A stretch of 64,000 bases of DNA, taken from the NCBI RefSeq assembly GCF_002001175.1, contig NZ_MUNT01000011.1, positions 124,001-188,000 on the forward strand. The letters run 5' to 3'. Both the position numbers and the translations under genes were made by a program. The notes beneath the pieces were generated by a model. It was not told the DNA's origin. It did not search any database and worked only from the letters and a program-made list of their open reading frames with translations. Below are positions 26,866 to 37,000 of this stretch, piece after piece (the first letter of the stretch is position 1; the number at the start of each line of letters is the position of its first letter). The stretch comes from Rhodanobacter sp. C03 (GTDB taxonomy: Bacteria > Pseudomonadota > Gammaproteobacteria > Xanthomonadales > Rhodanobacteraceae).

Positions 26866-29800
26866 CGCAAGGTCTGCCGCACGCTCGGGATCGCACTGCT
26901 GCGGGCAGCCAGTTCGTGCGCGATATCGATATAGCCCAGCTGGCGCGCCACGTCGGCGGCGGTGCGGCCAAACGCATCGGCAGCCGCGCGATCGGCACCA
27001 CGCGACAGCAGCACGCGCGCCGGCGGCAGCAGGGCATGCATGGCGCAGGCGTGCAGCGCGGTGACGCCGCGCTGGTCGGCGTGTTCGACCTTGGCGCCGG
27101 CTTCCAGCAGCAAGGGCACCAGCGCGCCGATATGGGTGGCATCGCAATCGCTGCCGGGCCGCAGTTGCGCGCCCAGCAGCAGCAGCAGCGGAGTCTTGCC
27201 TTCGTTGTCCGCATGGTTGATGTCGGCGCCGTGCTTGAGCAGGCCATCGAACAGCCGGCGTGCGCGCAGGCTGTCGCTGTGTTCGAAGCCGAATTGCGCG
27301 GCGGCATGCAACGCGTTGCGACCGCCGGCATCGACCGTGTTGACCTCGGCACCGGCGTCCAGCAACTGTTCGACGATCTCCGGATAACCCATCGCGGCGG
27401 CCACCATCAGCGCGGTGGCATCGTTCGGCAGGCGCTGGTCGGCGGCGACCTGGTGTTCCAGCAGCAGGGCGACCAGGGTTTCGCGCCGTGCGGCGACCGC
27501 TGCGGCCAGCGGCGTCACGCCACTATGCGCGGCCAGCACGGAGTTGGCGCCGGCATCGAGCAGGCAGGCGGCGACCTCGCGATGGCCGGCGCCGCAGGCG
27601 CGCAGCAGCGCCGAGGCACCTTGCTCGTCCTGCGTGTCGACCGCGAAACCCAGCTCCAGAAGACGCTGTACGGTGCTCAGTGCACCGGCGGCGGCGGCGG
27701 CAGGGAGATCACCGGCGCGCAGCGGGCGGCTGGGTCGCTGCCAGTCGCGCCAGTCCAGCCAGCGCTCCACCGCCGGATGTTCCAGCGCCAGTCCGAGTGG
27801 TGTTTCACCGTTCGCGTCGGCCGCTTCGGGATTCGCGCCGTGGGCGATCAGCGTGCGCACCAGCGGCAATGCCTTCGCGCCATGCTCGAGCGCGGCAAAC
27901 AGCGGGGTGCGGCCGTCGCGGTCGCGGGTGTTCGGATCGCAGCCGCGCAGTAGCAGGGCCTGCAGCAGATCAAGCTGCGCGTTGACTACAGCCAGATGCA
28001 GCGGCGTGCGGTCGCGCGCGTCCGGACCGAACGGATCGGCACCACGTTCGAGCAGGTTCAACGGCAACGCGGCGCTTTGCGCGGCTCCGTTCAGATGCGA
28101 CAGCGCCTGGGCCAGCAGGCCTGCACCCGCCGGGCTGGCGCCGGCCTGCAGCAGGTCGTCGAGTGCCTCGGTCGAGTTCGGCAGCTGCGCCAGCAAGGCA
28201 TCGAACAGACGCATCCCGAGTGGCGGCCGCGTGGGTGCGGCATCGGTTTCGGCATCGTCGCGCCGCGGTGCTTCCAGCCGCGCCTCCGCATCGAGGCCGT
28301 GCTCGAGCAGCCAGCGCCGCGCGGCGGTGAGGCCCGGCGTGGCCAGGTCCAGATACAACTGCGCCAGCTGCGCTGGTGACCATTCGCGCACACGTTCGGC
28401 AAAGCCCGACACGATCGCCCAATGCCCGAAGCGCAGCGCATCCAGCAGGTGCGCCGGGGTGTCGGCGCCTTCGGCTAGCAGGTCCTGGCTGAGACTGGCG
28501 GGCAACGGCGTGTCCGGATCGAGCAGGGCGACCAGATCCCAGCGTCCGCCGGCGGCGGCGTGATCGAGTGCGCTGCGGCCGTCGCTGCCAGGTGCTTTCG
28601 GTTCGGCGCCCAGGGCGAGCAGCGCACGCACGGTCCCGCCCTGCGCGTGTGGCGACTGGCAGGCCAGGGTAAGCGCGTCGCGGCCGTGCTGGTCGCGCGC
28701 GCGCGCGTCGGGCTGCGCCTCGGCCAAGAGTTGCACGATGCCGCCGGCGCCGGCGCGGGCCGCCTCCATCAGCGCGGTGCTGCCGTGCTGGTCGGTCAGG
28801 TTGATGTCGGCACCGGCAGCGCACAGCGCGCGGGCGATCTGTTCGTGGCCTTCGGCCGCGGCACTCAACAGCGCATGCCGATGACGTGCATCGACCGCGT
28901 TGACGGCAGCGCGGTGCTTGAGCAGCAACTTGACGCCGCTGGCGTCGTCGTCGGCGATGCCGGCGGCGGCAACCAGCGCCGGTTCGCCCTCGGCCGGCGT
29001 CGGCTTGGCGCCATGTTCCAGCAGGAACTTCGCCAGCGGCCAGTTGGCGGCACGGCAGGCGGTCGCCAGCGGACTGATGCCGGCCTGGTTCAAGGCATTG
29101 ATCGGCGCAGCGGCATCCAGCAGCATCGCCGCCACGCCCGGCTCGGCGCTGAGCACCGCGCCATGCAGCGCGGTGTTGCCGTCGGCGTCGGTGGCCAGCG
29201 GGCTGGCACCGTTGGCGAGCAGGGTCAGCACCGCCTCGGCACGACCGTGCCAGCTGTCGCGAGTGGCGGCCAGCAACGGTGTGAGGCCGCCGCTGGCGCG
29301 ATTTACGTCGGCACCCTTGGCGATCAGTGCACGAAGCAGCCGCGTATCGGGCAGCAAGGCGGCCAGCATCAGCACCGGGCGCTGGTCGCGATCTTCGGTG
29401 GCAGGTACGGTATTGGGGTCGGCACCGGCCTCGAGCAGAGCGAGGGCACGCTCGATGTCGCCGTCACGGGTGGCAGCCAGCAACGCCGCGGCCTGTTCGG
29501 GCGTGCCCGCAGTCCGCTCCTGCTCGCTCAACACAGGCCGTGGAACACTGGAAGCAGCATTCGTTGACATCGCTGCCTGGTCGCTACGTCGACGCGGCTC
29601 ATACCGCTCGAACAGCAGCGCGCGCAGCGTGCGATTGGCGATGACCAGACAACCCAGCGGCAGCAGCACGATGCCATACAGCGCCAGCGCAGCGATGCGC
29701 GGTTCGGCCGGCAGTACGCCCACCAGGCCGGTCATCGCGATCGCGCCAAACGCCAGCACCAGCAGCGCTAGCGCAGAGGGCAGGAAGTGGCTGAAGAAGC

Positions 29801-30293
29801 GTTCTTCATGCGACAGGTGACGACCAAACGCGATGCTGCGCAGGGTCGCGGTGAAAATCCATGAGCCATCGCGCTGGCTCGGATAAGCATCGTCCCATAC
29901 GAAGACCAGCCCGAACGCGGGCCATAAACGCCACAACGCTGCCAACGCCAGCACCAATGCGGCCGCCAGCAGCAGTACTGCACCGAGGCTGGGTGTCTGA
30001 CTCAGCTGCAGCATCGGCCACGCGACGAGTACGAACACCAGGGCGGTGTAGCCTGTGAACATCACCAGATGCGCGGCGCCGCGGCGCAGCACGGTACGGC
30101 CGAAATGCGGCTCCGGGTCGAAACCTATCGCATGGCAGATGGCCGCCATGGTCAGCGCATTGGCCAGCAGCAACGGAATCAGGGTCAGCGGATGGGTGGT
30201 CAATCCAGCGGCTGCGACGGCGACCAGACCGGGGATGAACCAGGCAAGAGCTTGCACGAGAGGAGGGCGGCGGCGCGATTTGGGTGGGGTCAT
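26841..30293 (-). CDS. Very large membrane protein with many ankyrin repeats
   Basis: The 1150-residue protein has five to six hydrophobic helices in about residues 10-225, then roughly 900 residues of ankyrin repeats. Typical units such as GRTPLFAALEHGAKALPLVRTL, DGNTALHGAVLSAEPGVAAML (cut here) and GRNALHAAAQFG recur more than twenty times with TPLH/ALH and LL...GA cores. Such a scaffold would hold cytosolic partners at the inner membrane. No enzymatic domain is visible. The ATG at 30293 was preferred to the upstream frame extension because the first helix follows directly; no clear ribosome site precedes it. Confidence 0.88.
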   Translation of the reverse strand: MTPPKSRRRPPLVQALAWFIPGLVAVAAAGLTTHPLTLIPLLLANALTMAAICHAIGFDPEPHFGRTVLRRGAAHLVMFTGYTALVFVLVAWPMLQLSQTPSLGAVLLLAAALVLALAALWRLWPAFGLVFVWDDAYPSQRDGSWIFTATLRSIAFGRHLSHEERFFSHFLPSALALLVLAFGAIAMTGLVGVLPAEPRIAALALYGIVLLPLGCLVIANRTLRALLFERYEPRRRSDQAAMSTNAASSVPRPVLSEQERTAGTPEQAAALLAATRDGDIERALALLEAGADPNTVPATEDRDQRPVLMLAALLPDTRLLRALIAKGADVNRASGGLTPLLAATRDSWHGRAEAVLTLLANGASPLATDADGNTALHGAVLSAEPGVAAMLLDAAAPINALNQAGISPLATACRAANWPLAKFLLEHGAKPTPAEGEPALVAAAGIADDDASGVKLLLKHRAAVNAVDARHRHALLSAAAEGHEQIARALCAAGADINLTDQHGSTALMEAARAGAGGIVQLLAEAQPDARARDQHGRDALTLACQSPHAQGGTVRALLALGAEPKAPGSDGRSALDHAAAGGRWDLVALLDPDTPLPASLSQDLLAEGADTPAHLLDALRFGHWAIVSGFAERVREWSPAQLAQLYLDLATPGLTAARRWLLEHGLDAEARLEAPRRDDAETDAAPTRPPLGMRLFDALLAQLPNSTEALDDLLQAGASPAGAGLLAQALSHLNGAAQSAALPLNLLERGADPFGPDARDRTPLHLAVVNAQLDLLQALLLRGCDPNTRDRDGRTPLFAALEHGAKALPLVRTLIAHGANPEAADANGETPLGLALEHPAVERWLDWRDWQRPSRPLRAGDLPAAAAAGALSTVQRLLELGFAVDTQDEQGASALLRACGAGHREVAACLLDAGANSVLAAHSGVTPLAAAVAARRETLVALLLEHQVAADQRLPNDATALMVAAAMGYPEIVEQLLDAGAEVNTVDAGGRNALHAAAQFGFEHSDSLRARRLFDGLLKHGADINHADNEGKTPLLLLLGAQLRPGSDCDATHIGALVPLLLEAGAKVEHADQRGVTALHACAMHALLPPARVLLSRGADRAAADAFGRTAADVARQLGYIDIAHELAARSSAIPSVRQTLRQPAQPAE

Positions 30294-30382
30294 GGCGACA
30301 GTATAGAAATCGTTGGATGTGCAGACGGTAACCAAGTGTTAACGCCGAGGGTTTATCGCGCGCGCAGTTGATGATGTGCGAC

Positions 30383-30676
30383 TCACTCGTCCCGGCCGTC
30401 CCGCGGAGAATGCGTATAGGCGAGGTGGTTGGCCGCCGCCAGCGTTTCCTGTGGCGGCAGCTGAAGGTGCCAGCCCTGCGTGCGCAGGTGCTCGAGTACC
30501 TGCGCGGTATCTTCATTCGGCAACTTGCGTTGCGCGTCCAGCTGCACCTCCATCACGAAGCGCAGTTCACCCAGCAGCAGCAGCAGCGACTCGGGCAACA
30601 CATCGAATGCGTCGCGCTGCGCCAGCCACAGGTAACTGTCATTCTTGCGCAGACTCGCATAGACAAAACATGGCAT
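30383..30676 (-). CDS. YcgL domain-containing protein
   Basis: The 97-residue protein has the YcgL pattern: MPCFVYASLRKNDSYLWL at the start, LPESLLLLLGELRFVMEVQLD in the middle and GWHLQLPPQE near the end. The function of the family is not firmly known. It lies 90 bases upstream of the ankyrin gene on the same strand. ATG at 30676 has GGTGA five bases upstream; a GTG three codons earlier is possible. Confidence 0.85.
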   Translation of the reverse strand: MPCFVYASLRKNDSYLWLAQRDAFDVLPESLLLLLGELRFVMEVQLDAQRKLPNEDTAQVLEHLRTQGWHLQLPPQETLAAANHLAYTHSPRDGRDE

Positions 30677-30845
30677 GGCGATCACCGAACAGGCTTGAGG
30701 AGGGACGGATGCCCGGGAAGTCGATGAGGGTAGCAGTGCGGCCGCTCACTTGCCTGCCATGCTGATCTGCCGGCACTGATCGGCCCGTACCACCCGGCCT
30801 GATGTCCATCGACGCTTCTTGTCATTGCTGCGCAAGCACTTGCAA

Positions 30846-30869
30846 CACTTTGGGCGAGCGGGCAAAGTG
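30846..30869. promoter_or_regulatory. Inverted repeat upstream of FadL-type porin
   Basis: CACTTTG and CAAAGTG face each other ten bases apart, about 95 bases before the porin start. This would fit an operator for a dimeric regulator or a small hairpin. It does not match the FadR or PsrA consensus I know. The rest of 30686-30961 holds no gene. Confidence 0.35.
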
Positions 30870-30961
30870 CCGCTCACGGGCTTCAAACGCGCGTATGAAT
30901 TTTGCCTTGCGCCACCCCGGCTACCTACCCGATACGCACTACCTATAAGCAGGAGCAATCG

Positions 30962-32398
30962 ATGCACATGTCTTTCCGTACCCTTGCGGGCGCCGCCCGC
31001 CCGCTTGCGTTTGCCACGTTGAGCGTGGCCATTGTCGGTGCCCTGGTTGCACCGAGCACCGCCAGTGCGAGTGCCTTTCAGCTCAAGGAAAACAGCGCGG
31101 CGGGTCTGGGCCGTGCCTATGCCGGCTCCGTCACCGCCGGCAATGATGCCTCGGTGGTCGCCAACAATCCGGCGGCCATGAGCGATCTCAACGGCACCTA
31201 TCTGCAAGCCGACATGACCGCGATCAATTTCGGCTCCACCTTCCATGGCACCGCCACGGATGCGTTTGGCCGCCCGATCAGCGGTAGCAATGGCGGCGAC
31301 GCTGGCACCACGCTGCCAGTGCCGGCGCTGTTCTTCACCACCAAGGTCAGCGATCGCGTGCACGTGGGTGCTTCGTTCGATGTGCCGTTCGGCTTCCAGA
31401 CGCAATACGACCAGAACTGGATCGGTCGCTACAACACGATCAAGTCCAAGTTCCAGTCGCTGGATACCACCCTTTCGGCATCCTTCGACGTCACCGACAC
31501 GTTCAGTCTAGGTGCCAGCGTGATCGCGGAAAAGACCAGCGCCGAGCTGACCAATGCGATCAACTACAACACGGTCGGCCTCGGCCTGATCCAGCAGGCG
31601 GCAGCGGCTGGCCAGATCAGTCCGGCGCAGGCGCAGGCACTGGCCGCACAGGTCGGCGCGGTGGTGCCGCCGGGTTCGGACGGTTATGCCCGTATCACCG
31701 GCAACAACTGGGCCTATGGCTGGCAGCTGGGCGCCTACTGGAAGCCGACCACGCAGGACAAGCTGGCGTTCGATTACCGCTCGAAGATCTCGCACACGCT
31801 GCATGGCACGGCCAATTTCACGGTGCCGGACAATGTCGTCGCCCTGCTGTCCAATCCGGCGGTGGCGCCCCTGCTTGGTGGCGGCATGCCGTTCACGCAC
31901 ACCAACGGTACCGCCGACTTCACCAATCCCGCCACGGCCGACGTGAGCTACTGGCATCAGGAAGAGAAGTACGGTTTTGGCGCGGATGTGGCCTGGACCC
32001 AGTGGGATCTGTTCAAGCAGTTGCAGGTGACCTACGCGAATCCGGCCCAGCCCACCAGCACGCAGGCCTTCAACTGGCACAACAGCTGGTATGTCTCGCT
32101 CGGCGGTGAGTACTACCTCAACGACCAGCTCACCCTGCGCGCTGGCGTGGGCCTCGACACCACGCCAACCACGGCTGCATACCGCGAGCCGCGTGTGCCT
32201 GACGAAACGCGCAAACTCGCCACGGTCGGCATCGGCTACAAGCTCAGCCAGCATTTCGAGATCAATGCGTCCTACGCGCATATTTTCGTCAACAAGGCGG
32301 CCATCAATGGCGCGGAAAGTGCCACCCTCGATACGTTGTCCGGTTATTCCAATGACTACGGCAACCTGCTGAGCCTGTCGGCGCAGTACAAGTTCTAG
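30962..32398 (+). CDS. fadL: FadL/OmpP1-type outer membrane transporter
   Basis: The 478-residue protein has a signal peptide cut after ASASA, and the mature N-terminus FQLKENSAAGLGRAYAGSVT with VVANNPAAM, the diagnostic plug region of long-chain fatty acid porins. The barrel ends with LSLSAQYKF, a terminal Phe typical of outer membrane strands. It would admit fatty acids or other hydrophobic compounds. AGGAG precedes the ATG by seven bases; a second ATG is two codons on. A strong terminator follows. Confidence 0.92.
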   Translation: MHMSFRTLAGAARPLAFATLSVAIVGALVAPSTASASAFQLKENSAAGLGRAYAGSVTAGNDASVVANNPAAMSDLNGTYLQADMTAINFGSTFHGTATDAFGRPISGSNGGDAGTTLPVPALFFTTKVSDRVHVGASFDVPFGFQTQYDQNWIGRYNTIKSKFQSLDTTLSASFDVTDTFSLGASVIAEKTSAELTNAINYNTVGLGLIQQAAAAGQISPAQAQALAAQVGAVVPPGSDGYARITGNNWAYGWQLGAYWKPTTQDKLAFDYRSKISHTLHGTANFTVPDNVVALLSNPAVAPLLGGGMPFTHTNGTADFTNPATADVSYWHQEEKYGFGADVAWTQWDLFKQLQVTYANPAQPTSTQAFNWHNSWYVSLGGEYYLNDQLTLRAGVGLDTTPTTAAYREPRVPDETRKLATVGIGYKLSQHFEINASYAHIFVNKAAINGAESATLDTLSGYSNDYGNLLSLSAQYKF

Positions 32399-32434
32399 TT
32401 CTAATTGCGGCAACACGAAACGGACGTCCGAACG

Positions 32435-32467
32435 AAAACCTCCCCGCGCAAGCGGGGAGGTTTTTTT
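32435..32467 (+). terminator. Rho-independent terminator after fadL
   Basis: AAAACCTCCCCGC and GCGGGGAGGTTTT pair around the tetraloop GCAA and run into a T-stretch. The A-rich left side could also serve the convergent aldehyde dehydrogenase transcript. Confidence 0.93.
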
Positions 32468-32498
32468 GTGCGATCAGGCCCGGCGCGGTGGCCCGTGT

Positions 32499-33911
32499 TC
32501 AGCCACGCTTGAGCAGCAACCCCAGCATGCGGCGGAAGCGCGCGCCGTAGGGCGGATTGAGCAGGCCGACACCGTTGAAGCGCGCCTGCCGGAACACCGG
32601 TTTCAGATGCGAAAACGTGCGGAAGCCGGCTTCGCCGTGATAGCCGCCCATGCCGGAGGCACCGACGCCGCCGAACGGCAGGCCATGCTGTGCGATGTGA
32701 AACAGCGTGTCGTTGAGGCTGACCCCGCCGGCAACAGTGCGTGCCAGCACCTTGTCGATCAGTGACCGATCCTGCTCGAACAGGTACAGCGCCAGCGGAT
32801 GCGGATGGGCGGCTACGTAGGCGATCGCTTCGTCCAGCGAATCGTAGGGAACCAATGGCAGCAGCGGGCCGAAGATCTCCTCCTGCATCACGCCCATGCC
32901 GTCATTGACCTCGCTCAGCAGTTGCGGTGGCAGCAGGCGGCGTGCCGGATCATCCGTGGCCTCGCTCAGCGGATGCACCTGCGCACCTGCTGCTACTGCG
33001 CCATCACGCAATCCGACCAGGCGTTGGTACTGGCGCTCGGAAGCGACGCTGGCGTATTGCGTGCTTTGCGCCAGCTGCGGATACATCCTGGTCACCATGC
33101 TTCGGGCCGCGTCGATGAAATCCGCCACGCGTGCGCGCGGCAGCAATACGTAGTCCGGCGCGATGCAGGTCTGTCCGGCGTTGACCAGCTTGCCGAATAC
33201 GATGCGTTCCACCGCCTTATCGAAGCGCGCGCCGGGGCCGATGATCGCCGGCGACTTGCCGCCCAGCTCCAGCGTCACCGGGGTCAGGTTCGTGGCGGCC
33301 GCACGCATCACGTGGTGACCCACCGCGGTGGAGCCGGTGAACAGCAGGTGGTCGAACGACAGTGCGGAAAATGCCTGCGCCACCTCGGCATCGCCGGTGA
33401 CCACCAGCACCTCGTCGGGCTGGAAATAGCGGGCCATCTGCTCGGCGAACAGCGCCGAGAAGCGCGGCGTGTATTCGCTCATCTTGACCATCGCACGATT
33501 GCCGGCGACCAGTGCGTCGACCAGCGGGCCGATCGCCAGATACAGCGGATAGTTCCACGGCACGATGATGCCGATCACACCTAGCGGCTGCGGTATCAGC
33601 GCATTGCGTGCCGGCAGGAATGCGAGGCCGGCCAGCGAGCGCCGTGGACGCATCCAGCGACGGCCATGGCGCAGCGCATGGCGGATGCCGGAGAGGCTGG
33701 GAAAGAATTCCAGCAGATCGGTTTCTTCCGCCGGACGCTGGCCGAAGTCGGCCGAAATCGCAGCCGCGAAGGCGCTACGCTGCTCGCGCAGCATCGTATC
33801 CAGCGCACGCAACCGCTTCGCGCGCGCATCCCAGGTGGGCATCGGATCAGCCGCATGCGCGGTGCGCATGCGTTGCAGGCTTGCAGTGAGATTCGGGTCG
33901 GGGGTGCTCAT
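32499..33911 (-). CDS. Coniferyl-aldehyde-type dehydrogenase
   Basis: The 470-residue NAD(P)-dependent aldehyde dehydrogenase has the catalytic Cys in NAGQTCIAPDY, the general-base Glu in TLELGGKSP, and the cofactor segment GIIVPWNYPLYLAI with LLFTGSTAVG. The IAPDY context and N-terminal RLRALDTMLRE fit the coniferyl aldehyde dehydrogenase (CalB-like) subgroup, also active on fatty aldehydes. It is convergent with fadL, so a role on hydrophobic aldehydes is possible. The start ATG lies 101 bases from the end of putA. Confidence 0.85.
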   Translation of the reverse strand: MSTPDPNLTASLQRMRTAHAADPMPTWDARAKRLRALDTMLREQRSAFAAAISADFGQRPAEETDLLEFFPSLSGIRHALRHGRRWMRPRRSLAGLAFLPARNALIPQPLGVIGIIVPWNYPLYLAIGPLVDALVAGNRAMVKMSEYTPRFSALFAEQMARYFQPDEVLVVTGDAEVAQAFSALSFDHLLFTGSTAVGHHVMRAAATNLTPVTLELGGKSPAIIGPGARFDKAVERIVFGKLVNAGQTCIAPDYVLLPRARVADFIDAARSMVTRMYPQLAQSTQYASVASERQYQRLVGLRDGAVAAGAQVHPLSEATDDPARRLLPPQLLSEVNDGMGVMQEEIFGPLLPLVPYDSLDEAIAYVAAHPHPLALYLFEQDRSLIDKVLARTVAGGVSLNDTLFHIAQHGLPFGGVGASGMGGYHGEAGFRTFSHLKPVFRQARFNGVGLLNPPYGARFRRMLGLLLKRG

Positions 33912-34012
33912 CGGGCTCTCGATAAACCGTAGAGCCTATCCATAGCACACCGGCCATCCGGACGGTGTGGCGAGTCGTCCATGACCCGCACCGACGGCTC
34001 GGCTCGGGTCGC

Positions 34013-37000
34013 TTACTCGCCGATCGTCAGCAGCGAGGCGTTGCCGCCGGCGGCGGTGGTGTTGATGGTGAGCGTGCGCTCGCCGGCGAAGCGCAGCAGG
34101 TAGTGCGGGCCGCCCGCCTTGGGGCCGGTGCCGGACAGGTTCTCGCCGCCGAACGGCTGCACGCCGACCACCGCGCCGATCTGGTTGCGGTTGACGTAGC
34201 AGTTGCCGACGCGGGCGTGGCTGGCGATGTAATCGACGGTGTCATTGATGCGGCTGTGGATGCCGAGGGTGAGGCCGTAGCCGGTGGCGTTGATCTGGTC
34301 GACCACCTGCTTCAGCTCGCTGCCCTTCCAGCGGATCACGTGCAGCACCGGGCCGAACACTTCGCGAGTCAGCGTGGCAAGCGACGGGATCTCGTAGGCG
34401 CGCGGGGCGAAGAAGGTGCCGTTGGCGGTAAGCGCCGGATCGAGCTTCACTTCGCCGATCTTCTTCGCTTCCTTGTCCATGCGCGCTGCGTGCTCGACCA
34501 GGATCTTCTTCGCGTCCTCGTCGATCACCGGGCCGACGTCGGTGGACAGCTGGCCCGGGTCACCCACCTTCAGCTCGCCCATCGCACCGGCGAGCATCGC
34601 GCAGACCTTGTCGGCGATGTCTTCCTGCACGAACAGCACGCGGGCGGCGGAGCAGCGCTGTCCGGCGGACTGGAACGCGGAGGCGATTACATCCTTGACG
34701 ATCTGTTCGGGCAGCGCGGAGGAGTCGGCGATCATCGCGTTCTGGCCGCCGGTCTCGGCGATCAGCGCGGCTATCGACGCATTGCGCGCAGCGAGGGCGC
34801 GATTGATCGCCCAGGCGGTCTCGGTGGAGCCGGTGAAGGCGACGCCGGCGACGCGCGGATCACGGGTCAGTGCGGCGCCGACGGTGGCGCCGTCGCCCGG
34901 CAGATACTGCAGCACGTCGGCGGGCACGCCGGCATCGTGCAGCAGCTTGATCGCGGCATAGCCGATCAGCGAGGTCTGCTCGGCCGGTTTGGCGATAACG
35001 GCATTGCCGGCGGCGAGCGCGGCGCTGACCTGGCCGAGGAAGATCGCCAGCGGGAAATTCCACGGGCTGATGCAGACGAACACGCCGCGGCCGTTGAGGA
35101 ACAACTGGTTGCTCTCGCCGGTTGGGCCGGGCAACTGCTCGGGCTGACCGAACAGGCGGCGCGCCATGGTGGCGTAGTAGCGCAGGAAGTCGGCCGCCTC
35201 GCGGATCTCGGCGATCGCGTCGGGCAGGCTCTTGCCGGCTTCGCGCACGCACAGTGCGATGAACTCGCCGCGATGCGCTTCGAGCTGCTCGGCAGCGTGT
35301 TCGAGGATCGCGGCGCGGCTGGCCGCGGGCAGGCGATCCCAGCCGAACTGCGCGGCGACCGCGTTGCTCAGCGCTTTGTCGACGGTGGCGCTGTCGGCGC
35401 TGACGTAGCTGCCCACGCTTTGGCGGCGGTCGGCCGGGTTGGTCACCTGCACGGTCGGGCCGTTGGCGTTGGCGCCCGGGACCAGCGGTGCCGCGGTCCA
35501 TGGGCCAGCGTTGGCGGCGACCGCGTCGGCCATCGCTTTCAGTTCGTTGTCGTTGGAGAAGTTGACGCCCATGGAATTCTTCCGAAGTTCACCGTAGAGA
35601 TTCACCGGCAGCGGGATGCGCGGGTGCGGAATGGAGGCGAAGCCGCGCACGGTTTCGCACGGGTCGGCGACCAGGGTGCGCACCGGCACGCTCTCGTCGA
35701 CGACGCGGTTGACGAAGCTGGTGTTGGCGCCGTTTTCGAGCAGGCGCCGCACCAGGTACGGCAGCAGATCTTCGTGTGTGCCGACCGGCGCATACACGCG
35801 GCAGGGCACGTTCAAGTTCTGCGGACCGATCACTTCGGCATACAGGTCGGTACCCATGCCGTGCAGGCGCTGGTACTCGTACGGACGACCCTGCGCGACG
35901 TGATGCACGGCGGCGATCGAGTGCGCGTTATGCGTGGCGAATTGCGGGTAGATCAGTTCGACGCCGGCGTTGAAAAGACGGCGGGCGCAGGCCAGGTAGG
36001 ACACGTCGGTGTTCGGCTTGCGCGTATACACCGGATAACCGGCCAGGCCGTTTTCCTGCGCGCGCTTGATCTCGGCATCCCAGTAGGCGCCCTTGACCAG
36101 GCGCACGTACCAGCGACGATTGGCGGCGCGTGCGGTCTCGATCAACCAGTCGATCACGAACGGGGTGCGCTTGGCGTAGGCCTGTACCACGATGCCGAGA
36201 CCGTTCCAGCCTTGCAGCGAGGGATGCGCGAACACGTCGCCGATGATGTCCAGCGACAGCTCAAGGCGTTCGGCCTCTTCGGCGTCCACCGACAACGCGA
36301 TGCCGTATTTCATTGCCAGCTGCGACAGCTCCAGCAGTTTCTCGCTGAGCTGGCGATGGGCGAGTTCGCGCTTGGCCACTTCGTAGCGTGGATGCAGCGC
36401 GGACAGCTTCACGGAGATCGACGGCGCGTCGGTATGGTTCGCGAACGGGCCGCGTGCACCGATCGCGGCGATCGCATTGCGGTAATCCTGCTGATAGCGC
36501 TCGGCGGTCTCGCTGGTCAGCGCGGACTCGCCCAGCATGTCGTAGGAATAGCGGTAGACCGCGTATTCCTTCTTCGCGCAGCGATCCAGTGCCTCGTCGA
36601 TGGTCTGTCCCATCACGAACTGGTGGCCCATGATGCGCATCGCCTGACGCACGGCGAGGCGGATCGCCGGTTCGCCGGCACGGCCGACCAGCCGCTTCAG
36701 TGCGCCGGTGAAATCGTGGCGGGTGTCTTCGGCGAGATTCACCAGATGTCCGGTGAGCATCAGGCCCCAGGTCGAGGCGTTGACGAACAGCGACTCGCTC
36801 TGGCCCAGGTGCTTCTTCCAGTCCGCATCGCCCAGCTTGTCGCGGATCAGCTTGTCGGCGGTGGCCTTGTCCGGAATGCGCAGCAAGGCTTCGGCCACGC
36901 ACATAAGCAGCACGCCCTCTTCGGAGGAGAGATCGTACTGGCGCATGAAAGATTCGACCGCGCTCTGGTCCTTGGCGCGCAAGCGCACCCGGCTGACCAG

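Noticed and set aside
33946..33969. Hairpin CACACCG/CGGTGTG after putA as a terminator
   Set aside because: The stem is short with a ten-base loop and no T-run, so it is not distinguishable from chance.
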